A DNA stretch of 64,000 bases from Marchantia polymorpha subsp. ruderalis (taxonomy: Eukaryota; Streptophyta; Marchantiopsida; Marchantiales; Marchantiaceae), in NCBI GenBank assembly GCA_037833965.1, contig AP031353.1:3598501-3662500 (forward strand), read 5' to 3'. Positions within the stretch are counted from its first letter, which is position 1. The number at the start of each line of letters is the position of its first letter. Below, one piece after another: positions 1 through 9,671 of this stretch. The notes under the pieces are model-generated. The model ran no database searches. It saw only the letters and a program-made list of their open reading frames with translations, and was not told where the DNA came from. Both the position numbers and the translations under genes were made by a program.

Positions 1-1
1 A

Positions 2-916
2 GAAGACACCGAGGAGGAAGAGGAGGAAATTGTTGGAGCGCCGGCGGCGGCGCTCTCTGAGCAGGTGATTCCGTTGCTGCGGTACTTGGATCGCAAGGTC
101 GATAAATACGCCGACCCACTCCAGCCGGGATCTTACATCGAGTTAGTGCGCAGGAGGACTCGCACTAAAGTCCACACCAGCAAGCTATTAGCTAGAGTGG
201 ACCAGGAGTTGAGGGACTTGAAGGAGAAGCATGAGTGCTTGTGGGGACAGTACAAGCTTAATCAGAAATTCTACAAGCACTCCGAGAAGATGAAGGATGA
301 GAAACTGGGCGAGCTCACCAAGGAGCATGTGAAGGTCAAGGAAGCACTCGATTTTGAGCAGGCCCAGAATCGGATTTTGTCAGAGGAGCTCGTGCGACAG
401 ACGCGGTTGTTGGAACAATGTCAGCTCGCACGGCAGGCGGATGAAGAATTAATCCGCAGTTTGCAGTCAGAGTGTGGCGAATTGAGAGCGCAACGTGCCG
501 AAGCCGAATCGCAATTAGTGACGATTGAAGAGGATCGCAGGAAGGAGGCGGATCGCACGAAGGTGGAGACGGCGAGGCGAGTCGCCCACTGTCTCAAGGG
601 CTACGCCCACTGGGAAGTGAAGGCGCAGGAGAAACTCACACTGCGTGAGTTTGAATTGCGCGCAGCCGGGTTGTTGTCAGGCGACAGTAGGAGTCGGCGG
701 AAGGTAGCGAAGAAGCTCGAGGCCTTTCTGTCGAAGGCACAGGATACCATGTCCGCCCTCGAGGGGGAGGTGTCCGCGGCGTTGCAGCGGTTGGGACTGC
801 GCAGTCGAGCGGAAGAGTGGCAGGGTAGAGAGTTAGTGCGCGGCAGTCGGCCGCGCAGGAGACGTAGTACAGGTTCCGCGGAGTGTAGTGTAGCGTGGTT
901 CCGTGCAGGCGTGTAG
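2..916 (+). CDS. C-terminal part of the repeat-family coiled-coil protein (5' partial)
   Basis: The frame is open from base 2 to the TAG at 914-916. It matches the last 300 or so residues of the intact ORF at 11167-14067. It starts in an acidic Glu-rich stretch, passes through a block ending RKVDKYADPLQPGSY, then a long heptad-rich coiled coil with many Glu/Lys/Gln and RILSEELVRQTRLLEQ. It then has a conserved helical block (LKGYAHWEV, TLREFELRAA, LGLRSRAEEWQGRE) and an Arg-rich tail ending SVAWFRAGV. No enzymatic motif is visible. The true start is outside the window; the GTG at 65 is only an internal codon. The function is unknown; by position it is the element's only protein. Confidence 0.7.
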   Translation, partial: EDTEEEEEEIVGAPAAALSEQVIPLLRYLDRKVDKYADPLQPGSYIELVRRRTRTKVHTSKLLARVDQELRDLKEKHECLWGQYKLNQKFYKHSEKMKDEKLGELTKEHVKVKEALDFEQAQNRILSEELVRQTRLLEQCQLARQADEELIRSLQSECGELRAQRAEAESQLVTIEEDRRKEADRTKVETARRVAHCLKGYAHWEVKAQEKLTLREFELRAAGLLSGDSRSRRKVAKKLEAFLSKAQDTMSALEGEVSAALQRLGLRSRAEEWQGRELVRGSRPRRRRSTGSAECSVAWFRAGV

Positions 917-952
917 CGTAGTGCAGTGTAGTGCTAGGTAGGACTTAGAAGG

Positions 953-981
953 TATAAAATAGTTCCAGGCGTTTTGCCTGG
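953..981 (+). promoter_or_regulatory. TATA box plus covarying hairpin in copy D
   Basis: TATAAAA at 953-959 lies 36 bp after the ORF stop. A stem CCAGGC/GCCTGG with a GTTTT loop follows at 965-981. Other copies (20908, 30076, 31725) read CAAGGC/GCCTTG, a paired change that keeps the stem. A TATA box downstream of the ORF points transcription out through the 3' tail, as in an LTR. Promoter activity is inferred. Confidence 0.55.
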
Positions 982-1925
982 GGTTCTTTCCCATCAGAAG
1001 TGCAGATCAGGAACCCATTTCCTTTGCGTGTTTGTGTCCTTGAGTTCTGTCACCACGCACGAGGAGTTACAACTTAGCGTTCCGCATTTTGTAGCTGAAG
1101 GCCTTCGGCCGAATGTTCAGAGCTAGTACATTGGTTAGAGACTTGAGTAGTTCGGAACTGCACCTGCGGGTGACTGCCGATGCTCAGAGCCAGTGACTAG
1201 TTAGATACTTGAACAGTTTCGCCCCTACACCTTCGAGTGTTTCTTTCTGATTGTACTCCTTGGGATTTTTCCCCTGAATGCCAAAGTGAAGTTTTGCTAC
1301 TTCGTGTAAGCCTTGGTTGTAAATTCAGGTTACGCTGCAGCAGGTGCCTTGAGGGTAACCCCTGTAGTATTTCTGGGAATGACAAGTGCCTGAGAATTCA
1401 AACTCTTCAATAGACTGTTGTTGTGTTACTGGAATGTTTCACAGTGAGTCCTTCAGTGTGGACCTGTGTTCTCTGCGCGTTTTGTGAGTTGAGAGTGTTG
1501 TTCACCGCGTCTGAGTGACTTCGATCCGAAGTAGGTAGTCCAAACCGGGTTTCCTACACTAGCAGCAAGCTAGTGGAAGCGTTGTAAAAGCCGGAGTTGG
1601 AAGTCACTGCCCGCAGCTTTGCCGAGTGTGCTCGTGAGAGACTTTCCCCCTGAAATCTTGAAGTAGAGGTCCTAACGGATCTCTGGGTTGTGGTTCTGTA
1701 GTTTCAGGTGTGTGTGTGTGTGTGTGTTACGCTGCACTGTGCGACCTCCGAGTGCGCTCCGAGTGGACACTTGCAGTATTTCTGGGAGTGACAGTCGCCT
1801 GAGAATTCAAACTCCTCAATAGTCTGTTAAAACGTGACACTTTGTACCCTGTGTGTTCCTCTGTCCCTGTGGGTTCGACCTTTCTACCACTATATTGCAG
1901 TTTTAGCCTTTAGTGGGTTATTACA

Positions 1926-3296
1926 TGCGTCCGCCGAAGGCGTCCGCACACTGGTCGTTGGCCCCATCCGTCTCGCAGTCGGCGAATCCGGCTGACTCTC
2001 TGTTGTCCGACTCGCAGTCGGCCGACCAGCAGTTGTCCGACTGGGAGTCGGATACACCCTGCGCGTCTTGACTCCACTTGGCCTGCTTGTTGGTGGCGTT
2101 CTTCCAGAAGTGCCTTCCGCCGAAGACGACCCTCTGAGGATTGTTGGCTCGTCAGCCAAACTCTCTTCTGCTTCCGGCCTGCTGTCCGGTTCAACGCGCC
2201 GTTCAGTTGGCCTTCCTTCCGCTTGTCGACCTTCAGTCATCCGACTCGCAGTCGGCCGGCTGTCAGTCCGTCCATCTCCTCCCGAAGGCCGTGGTGCCTT
2301 CTGTGCAGAGGTATCTGCCGTCTTCCCTAGAATCTGAGCGATTATCTCTTCCTGTGTGAGATTCCGCCGGGTCGGAGTTCGCCTGGTCTCCTCAGTAACA
2401 GTTGGCATTTTGCATGCCCTCTGTTTTGGTCGACTGTGAGGCTCGGGGGCGGGCCGACCACGAGTCGGCGCAGCTGGCACTTCCGGCTGCCTGTCCTCAG
2501 GTCTCTCATCCCACTTCCGCTTTCGCGGAATGCGCTCACTTCGACGTTCTTCTGCTGCTCTTGCTGGAGCCGGAGCCGGAGGCGTACTGGCAGGTTCCTC
2601 GTCCGGATCTGTGTCTACTTCGGCCTCCCTCGAATATCTTCCTGGATAAGTCCGGGTCAGCTGCGGAAATCGAGTTTTCTCAGCATTTGTCAAACATCCC
2701 ATCGCCCGGTAAAACACGATTAAGTAGGGCGATAGATGATTGAGGGTTCCTCCCCTCTCTTCTTGCGCATGTTGGCGCGTCACCTTCCACAGGAGCCGTG
2801 CCCAATGCACCGGAGCTCCTGACAGCACTAGCTCCACGAACTCTACCTGCCAACCATGCATGTAAGCGGTCTTGGTCGGCTGCAATATCTGCAGCAATGC
2901 CGTCGCGACATTTCTCCGCAATCGATCCTTGTAATCCCGTGTCCGGAAACCGTTCTTGGGATGTCTGGCCACTTTGAAGAGCTCATTGTAAGAGACTTCT
3001 TCCTCCTGGGACACCTTCACGCTATCGGCCTCGAAGAGGAGATCCCCTTCCTCGCCGGCACACCTGCCCAACACCTGCGCCCAATTGCAAATGTCCCATC
3101 TCTCTGGGTGTGGGCGAAATCCGCGAGAAGGCTTGTGTCTCTCCTGCAGATACTCGCGCACCATCTCCGGACATGTCCAATTCCACCCCCATAGGAGAAA
3201 ATCGAGCTTCAACCTCAACAGCACATCTTGAAATGCGCGTAGACCGATCTGCGGCACCCTGAGTGGAGACACTCGCAGCTGGGGAACCTTCGACAT
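1926..3296 (-). pseudogene. Repeat-family ORF, N-terminal 457 codons, disrupted by insertion of copy D
   Basis: The ATG at 3296 opens MSKVPQLRVSPLRVPQ, matching the start of the 18302 copy. The conserved N-terminal domain (about residues 5-215, with LLWGWNWTCPEMVREYL, WAQVLGRCAGEEG and HLSPYLIVFYRAMGCL) is uninterrupted. It is followed by an acidic Pro/Ala stretch and a linker of Ser/Thr/Arg/Pro repeats encoded by palindromic DNA. The frame is open until the insertion point, after which reading enters copy D's noncoding tail and stops. The coiled-coil half is absent from the window. It is called a pseudogene because the insertion splits it, although no internal stop is seen in the part that remains. 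Confidence 0.7.
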
Positions 3297-4650
3297 TGCG
3301 TTGCCTGCACACACACAAGCGTTCTCCCTTTCGCTCGCTCTCTCACAATCGCCACTGCGCGTCGGCCACTTAAGCACTGACTGCTCACTCTCTCTGCGCT
3401 CGTTCAAGATCGCTACTCACAATTCTTTCAAGGTCCTCCAAGATCCTTGCGCAACTCGTCTCCGCACTCTCTACTCTCACTGCAGGTCGCTCCGCCCTTG
3501 CGCGTTGCGGAACTGGAAATCGCAAAGTCAAGAATGAGAGAATGAGACTGGAGCGCAGTCTTTTCTTCTTCGATTTCAAGAACGTCCAACGTTCTTACTG
3601 GTTGCAACGTACGCAGCCGGCTATACGGCTTAACGGTTCGCCCTTTGCATGCGCGAATTCACGTCTCCGCATTGCGCGCATTCGCATGCTTAAACGTTGA
3701 ATTCTCCCGCCGCCGCCACCTTCCGGACTCGAGTCCGCTGCAGGGTATACGTCGGCCCTGTTGTCTTTTCCTAACCCGCCCTTCTCCGGAGTCGTGTCGC
3801 CGCTGGTGCGTTCATTATCCGTTGGCGCCTTGCTGGAGGCGCACATCCAGCCGGAGCGAATTACGCCGGCGCGCTGTTGTACCGCCTATTTTGTCCTTTA
3901 TGCCTCGTCCGTTGCTGCCGGCGCATATCCGTCAGCGCAACTCATGCCAGCGCATCCGGCCGTCAGCGCCACGTCGGAGGCGTACATCCGACCGGCGCTT
4001 TCCTTCCATGAACAGCCGCCAAGGGCGCTTCCGACTCTGAGTTGGTTTCCTCCTGTGAGCGCGTGATTCCGCCGAAGGCGCATCGCCGAGGGCGTACGGG
4101 AATCCTTTCCGGCTGTGAACCCTAGCGCGAACGGCGCATGTCCGGCTACGAGTTTTCCGACGCTCATAACTTCTCCATTCCTGATCCATCTCCGGCGCTC
4201 TTGGACTCGTTAGAACGAGCGTCCCGAGCTCTTTCTAATGCAACTTCAACCAACTGGATCTACCGTGTATCCCGATTGTTATGAAGGTTTTCCCTTTCCG
4301 CGCTAGCGGCGCTTCGCCGAAGGCGCACTCATGGTCGGATGCCTTTAGAGGTCCGCGCCCTTCTCCTGACGTCTTTAGCAAAACCTCCTCCTGAGGTGTC
4401 TGCGCCGGAAGCGTAGCTTCCTTATACGCTAGAGGCGCGTGAGTAGAGACACCTCAAAAAGGAGCTTTTGCCGAAGGCGCCGAAGACGTTGGCGTTGGTA
4501 CATCCGACTACGTGATTCTTTGTGCCCTCGTGACAATCTCATCAATCCACTCTATTTAGCGTACCCTTCTCTAGCTACAAACACTGTTTTGGTACTAGTT
4601 TTCTAAAATTGTTTAAATTCTGCAAAAAAAACAAAAAGTGTGTTACCACA
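1926..4650 (-). mobile_element. Repeat-family copy, minus strand, 5' part; interrupted by copy D
   Basis: Read on the minus strand, this copy starts at 4650 (TGTGGTAACACAC), runs through a leader rich in CGCCTTCGGCG-like palindromes, reaches an ATG at 3296-3294, and continues in the ORF until 1926, where copy D abuts. It belongs to the same subtype as the copies at 16925-21811 and 23730-28347, with linker palindromes of the CCGACTCGCAGTCGG kind. It inserted into the first polyphenol-oxidase duplication unit: flanking sequence at 4651 continues homology with the second unit at about 32820. The remainder beyond the D insertion lies outside the window, so the target duplication cannot be checked. 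Confidence 0.8.
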
Positions 4651-5031
4651 GGTAGTGATCAGACTGTTGATTTAAAACACTTTGCTATTGAGAAAATGTG
4701 AAAACAGCTACAATGCATACAAGAAAAGCTTACTACAGACAAACGGGGAAGTAATATCAAACTTTCTGACAATTAAAATTGGAGGAGAAGAGATTCTCAA
4801 GTTCTTGGGGTTTATGTAAACTCCTTGTTCACGTGTCATGGAGGCAGCTGTGTATGCATGTAATTAGATTTCAGCATTCCACGGCAATAGCACTAAACTG
4901 ACTCTGCCTTAGAATATTGTTCACAATAGATTGATAGTTTGGCCGTCTTTCTACCTATGCAGCGGCACCCCTTGTTATTTGCACGCACCTAGCTAATTCG
5001 GTGCGTGTAGGCAAGAGTAAATAGAAGAGTT

Positions 5032-5670
5032 CTAGCTCAAGGGTAGAGTATATTGAACTCTGCGGCATGAGAAAAGAAATCGCAGGAGTAGTTGTAAGTA
5101 CTCGCCACGTGATCCATGTCTTGGGGTCGCTGTGACGCTGTTGTCGAAATTCCAGAAATGAAGACTGAATTCGGGATTTCCGAGCAACTTCTGCAAAATC
5201 CTCTCGTGAAAGTAAACAAACATACGGTGCCAGGGCAGGAAGAGACAGTTCAAGTGAACGTCGATGGTGAGGTTGGTAGAGCCATCCTGGAGGAAGGAGC
5301 CCGTCCCGTACGCACAATGAATCGCGTTCTGCCTTTTGAAAGAGCGCGGATCACTATCTGGAAGAGCCCGCATCAGAACGTATCCTCTCTCCAACTTCTG
5401 CAAGTAGGTCTGTAGCTCATGGCAGCTGAGACATTGTAAGGCCTTACTGACCCTTAAAGGTTTAGACGCATCGTATCTTGGACGTAAATCGACAATGGGT
5501 CCATCAATGACCTTGGGAGGGCAGCAATCAGATGGAATTCTGCCCCAATTCCCTGGGTGGCGCGCTCTAAATGTTTCCCTGGTGATGTTGATAGGCGCTG
5601 CTAGAGTGGTTGTCAGCAGAATGGAAAGGAGACATAGAATGAAGAGAACTGGGGCCACAGTTGACGTCAT
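5032..5670 (-). pseudogene. Truncated polyphenol oxidase (tyrosinase family), copy 1
   Basis: The ATG at 5670 opens a secretory signal peptide and the CuA half of a plant polyphenol oxidase, closely similar to the intact genes at 33579 and 41036. The CuA histidines survive (HCAYG, then DVHLN, then PWHRM), but the Trp after HLN is Cys and the first disulfide Cys (FRAC in the paralogues) is Arg (FRARH). After TPRHGSRG, at about 5107, homology jumps to 3' flanking DNA, so CuB and the DWL domain are gone and about 25 unrelated residues follow. It is a deletion pseudogene: a copper pair cannot form without CuB. Confidence 0.85.
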
Positions 5671-6107
5671 TATGTGTACGAAACTGCGATCCCGAGTCTT
5701 CTGGCGATGTAAATGTTGTTACACTTCGACTCCTCCCTGAACATATACCAGCAAAGACACGGTTCGTTTGCCATTATCTTCAATCAATTTCCTAAATCAC
5801 ATACGTTGTCTCGACTGAGCATGGAAACACACATTGCGAGGTAGCTAATGTCAGATGTAAAATATTGCAGAGCTGGCCATTCCACAATATTGTATGGATC
5901 GCATGATTATTTCGTGAATTTGATCTTTACGCAGTCTATATGCAGAAGATACGAAGATGGAAATGTAAGTACAGAGACTAGAGTCGAGTCGCAGCTTAAA
6001 ATATATTTCTTATACAAGGTGCATGAGCGGGCAATCACAGGGCATATGCATGGAGGAAATGAAGAGAACATCTCATAGCAAGGGAAGTTGTTATGACGTC
6101 CATTTAC

Positions 6108-6209
6108 CTGGAGCTCTGGGCTGAAGTGATTATGGATTGATGGTGAGCTCGTGGTCTTGGGATAGATAGGACTATCGAAGTCCCAAGCCACGGATGAGAG
6201 CTCACTCAT
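6108..6209 (-). other. Conserved exon-like block with 5' splice site upstream of PPO copy 1
   Basis: On the minus strand an ATG at 6209 opens MSELSSVAWDFDSPIYPK and runs to ELQ, then CAG|GTAAAT, a consensus plant donor. The reading SSVAWDFDSP.YPKTTSSPS.HN.FSP.LQ is retained in all three units (35301-35402 and about 42745-42844), although unit 3 has lost the ATG frame. It may be a 5' leader exon or upstream ORF of the oxidase, or an exon of another gene. It overlaps a 41-bp inverted repeat (6151-6191; GTGG.CTTGGGATAG ... CTATC....TCCCAAGCCAC). Confidence 0.4.
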
Positions 6210-7329
6210 GAAATCTCAGACTTTATTGACTTACGAGGGGCGAGTGTTTACATCAGAATACTAATGATTGAATCTCATTCAAAATCGCATAGTTACATTT
6301 ACGAGATTAGCGCAGAAGATATATGTAAACAATACTGGAGCAGAAACCTTGATACTTTTCGGGAGACATCTACAGCAGCTCTTGGCTATTGAGGTAAGAA
6401 GACAAATACCAAAAACGAATTTAGACAGCAGAATAAATTAAGCTGCCGATAGCAGTGAATATTCACGTGGATGTGGTAGCGAATGACGAAGTTGGAAATT
6501 AATATATTACACAATAACGTATCGAGAGCTTTCCTCTCATGAACTTTTGCTTGTGATGTGAAAGTATGCTGATAGTTCTCTGTTATACGGAAAGACCTCA
6601 GGCTACGACTATTCTTGGCATGAAAGAACCATACAAGCCTCGTTAACTGAGCTCTATGAATTACGTAGTAATTTATTCGGATTGTCGTGTGCAAGGTATG
6701 AATAAGCTGATTCCAATATAAGAAGGTACAGTATGGGACGGTCGGTTGGTCGAACACCAGAAGAGAAATCCATATCCATACATCATCCATAGATCAATTC
6801 GAAGCACTGCTGTTTATGCCGTGTTCACTCTATCTGGGAGTCGCAACTTCTCTCTCAGCTCCCATGACCATCAATGATTGAAGGAGGTGAGGGCTGGCAC
6901 TCAGTCTGATTCGAAGTGTGTCCGCATCGATATTCATCGAAGCACACATCCTCCAAGTTTGCCGTGAAGGCTTGTGGTCCTTTGGACTCACGCGCCGGAA
7001 CGATGCAACAACAGGCCTGTCCACTTGAAATTGTATACATTCATAAACTTTATATAACACTTGGATAACTGCGATCTAGAGTCATGTCTAATCATGCTGT
7101 GAGCGGTGCCAAACACCTGATTTTTCTGCAAAGGCAGTGCCAGCAAATGGCGAGTAGAGGCTAACACGGTGGATCTGTGGTTGACCCGGGGGCATTTTAA
7201 ACAGCCGTGAATTAATATTAGGTATTAATGATTTATTTTTCGGCTTCACGTGTGTATAGAATTGTGTTTTATGATTTTTTTATTTCCTGGGCTGTATAAT
7301 ACGTATAATACTTGTATAATACATTTCGT

Positions 7330-8660
7330 TTAACGCAGTGAACAAATGTGAGCTGAATTTAGCAGGGGAAGCATCAGGAGACCCTCGTCCAAAATCTCTT
7401 CGGTATCAAACAACATTTGGTCATCGCAACGATTCAGGCCATCGGACATATCAACCCCGTTGAATTCATTGAGGTGTTTGTCCCAAGTCGCCCTCCAAAG
7501 CATCTTCTTCATCACCCTCATGTTTATCGTTCACCTCGTTGATCCGGGCCGCATCAGCACCGAGCTTCTTCAACCATCAAACAAACGGGCCATTGAGTTC
7601 TACACTGTGCAATACACAAGAGCATTGTGTAAGCTGTTGTGCATTGCAAACAATGGCCGTGCCGGCCTCCACCTTGCCCGCTGCAAGTCGAGACCGGTTG
7701 GGCGAATGTACTCATTTGGCGAACTTCTGATTGCGCTCACCAGCGCTGGCTCCGGTCGGCATCTTGTGAATGGCCAAGAGCGGCTTCTTCACATGTGAGT
7801 ACAAGGAGTTGTCAGCCAACGCCCACATGTGTTGCGGCATGGATAATATGTAGGTGAAAATCGTCGTCATTGTCTGTGACACTGAAGTTGTAGAGGCCAA
7901 ACTTGGACTCCATTGTTTTGTTCAACATGAAGTCGGCAACGGCTATCCTCTTGATTGCCGATTTGCATTGTTGCACGATGGTCAAGTCACCCAAATTGAG
8001 GAAATACTCTCCATGCAGCTTGGATAGATTATAGCGGAGGTCGTCAATTAGAGGGTCTGTGCGGAAAGCCAGAGCGTGCGCTGGCGAGAAGAACGTCTTG
8101 ATGCGATGGCAAACTAGCGCATACATTTTGTCGACATTGGCACGGCTAAGCTCTAGGACGGCACTTACATCTGGTGGCAGCGTGCGAAAGTGATGCGCAA
8201 CGGACAGAAAGCAGGCTTAAAAAATGTCGACTTGTCACCCTCCAAGTACGTCAAACAAGAGCATATAGTACTGAATAGCACTTCCGCAGCTGCAACGCCC
8301 TTCCAGAAGGCTACCGACAAGATCAAGTCCCTCAGGTTGTTAGGAAGATCAACATCTAGGTATTTCGACATGATTTTGGTGGGCAGTTGGCATATTGCCG
8401 TCCGCACCCGCTTAATGCGCTTAGCGGCTTCTCGAACCGTCCCATCAGTACGTTCTTATGAATAGAATAAGCACGAGCGTGCTCGCATATTTCTCCAAGC
8501 TCATTTTATCGAACAGCTGCTGGATGAGATACGTATTCTGAACGCATTTTACAATAAAGACAATATGCTTGACAATGAGCTTTACAACCAAAATTTCTTT
8601 CATCAAATCCATGCACTACGGCATCTCAACACGTCAACAATCTGTGTGCTTGTTAGATAA
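7330..8660 (-). pseudogene. Decayed hAT-family transposase
   Basis: Minus-strand reading gives, from 5' to 3': a piece ending MSLEKYASTLVLILF; then PNNLRDLILSVAFWKG with SCLTYLEGDKSTFFKPAF; then MYALVCHRIKTFFSP ... YFLNLGDLTIVQQ; then a C-terminal piece AGERNQKF..VHSPNRSRLA. The last resembles the hAT dimerisation motif ASERNWS...IHSK.RNRL, and YLEGD..TF resembles the family's central region. Several in-frame stops and frameshifts separate the pieces, and no zinc-finger BED domain was found upstream. The family is known for cut-and-paste transposition with 8-bp target duplications. This copy cannot encode an active enzyme. The boundaries are approximate. Confidence 0.6.
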
Positions 8661-8959
8661 AAATTGAGTGTGTTAGTTGGTAGCGCCACGTGAAGTATCC
8701 ATGTGTTTTTTAGGAAAATCCGCCATGTCATCCATCCACTATGAGTGGGATAGATGGTGGAGATAAATTCTTATCTCCTTGTACTTGTTGGTGAGAGCTA
8801 TATAAAGAAGAAGAGAATCATTGTTGGTATCTCACATCTTTAGAGTTTATGTTCTATTTCCGAGCGAAATTTTCTCTAAATCCTAGTATTACAACGTCTC
8901 ACTTAACTCTGGTTTGATTGTGATATGTATTTTACATCCAAGTTCTAGCCAATCTTATT

Positions 8960-9411
8960 CAAGATCTTACAAATAAAGAATATTGGGATGAACAAAGTAA
9001 ACCAATAAACCAAGTATTGGAGCAGAATTCAAGATGATTCATCAACTATCATCAAGACAAATTTGTGAATGTAATTCCAGTTGCATAGTTTACCTATCAC
9101 AATACATTTCAAGAATCTATACTTCAAACTTTGTTTTTTGCAAACTTTTGATATCATCCACGACTTGATTTGCAAAATCTTGTCATCAGACTTGTGGAAA
9201 GACATAAAGACAAGGCTTGTGGAATCTCCAGAACAGGAGAAGAAGAATGAAAACAAATCTCCAAAGTGAGATAGAAACATCTCAAGTGGAGATAAAGTTT
9301 GGCTTTTGCATTGTAATTTGAAGACTTGCCCTCCGCATGACAAACTTGACTTTTGTTGTCTTGGACGTTTTTGCATGAGTAAGCATATCAACGAGGTAGC
9401 AAAAGTATAAA
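8960..9411 (+). pseudogene. Ty3/gypsy retrotransposon pol fragment (integrase end)
   Basis: The plus strand reads DEQSKPINQVLEQ, then FINYHQDKFVNVIPVA, FTYHNTF, LQTLFFANF and YHPRLD in one frame broken by stops (TGA, TAG, TGA). After a frameshift it reads SGDKVWLLHCNLKTCPPHDKLDF and LGRF...HINEVAKV to a TAA at 9409. This order (TERVNQ.LEQ, NY.QDNWV, E.AYNN, PFFANYG.HPR, GDKVWLL..N.K) is that of the integrase core end and GPY/F-like region of Ty3/gypsy polyproteins. The phylogenetic clade cannot be judged by eye. No LTRs were found around it, so it is an isolated relic. Confidence 0.65.
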
Positions 9412-9671
9412 TATAGAGACTCACAACATTTTACTTGTGCTTCTAATTTCAATACTATTGCTACTACTCGTCAATACTATACAAGCTTTTTGTAAGTTGC
9501 CATCCACATACATAGTGATGAATAAAACTGTCCAAGTATTGTGTGAGTTGTTGTTTGCAATAGCATTACTACTGTAAGAGCCTTGTGTAAGTTTCCGAAA
9601 GCAACATTGCTAGTGATATTATCATTTTAATATTTAGTAGTCAATAAAAAATACAATAAGCGGATGATACA
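9412..9671. other. AT-rich spacer; ends in target duplication ATACA
   Basis: No gene was seen. The last five bases, 9667-9671 (ATACA), are repeated exactly at 15069-15073 and flank the complete repeat-family copy. Confidence 0.6.

Larger units (their letters stand above)
1..1925 (+). mobile_element. GC-rich ORF-bearing repeat family, copy D (3' part, cut by window start)
   Basis: This is the 3' part of a family copy whose left end lies outside the window. It holds the C-terminal coding part (to 916), a TATA box (953-959), a hairpin (965-981) and a tail of about 1 kb ending in the family terminus TTATTACA at 1925. It is nearly identical to the copy at 9672-15068, differing by scattered substitutions, so it is a recent insertion. 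It sits inside an older minus-strand copy (1926-4650), interrupting that copy's ORF. A (TG)n tract lies at about 1709-1727. The tail carries an internal duplication offset by 409 bp (AGTATTTCTGGGA at 1366 and 1775). Confidence 0.85.
4651..7250. repeat. Polyphenol-oxidase duplication unit, copy 1
   Basis: This is colinear, with many substitutions, with 32806-36440 and in part with 40690-44110. It contains the truncated oxidase pseudogene (5032-5670), the upstream conserved exon-like block (6108-6209) and further noncoding homology to about 7250 (GGACTCACGCGCCGGAACGA shared with copy 2). Relative to copy 2 it lacks about 960 bp, which removes the 3' half of the oxidase and the hairpins that follow it. 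The left edge was cut by a repeat-family insertion ending at 4650. Confidence 0.7.

Noticed and set aside
1868-1880. GGTTCGACC near the element end as a tRNA-like B box
   Set aside because: Only a partial match, with no A box at the right distance and no cloverleaf.
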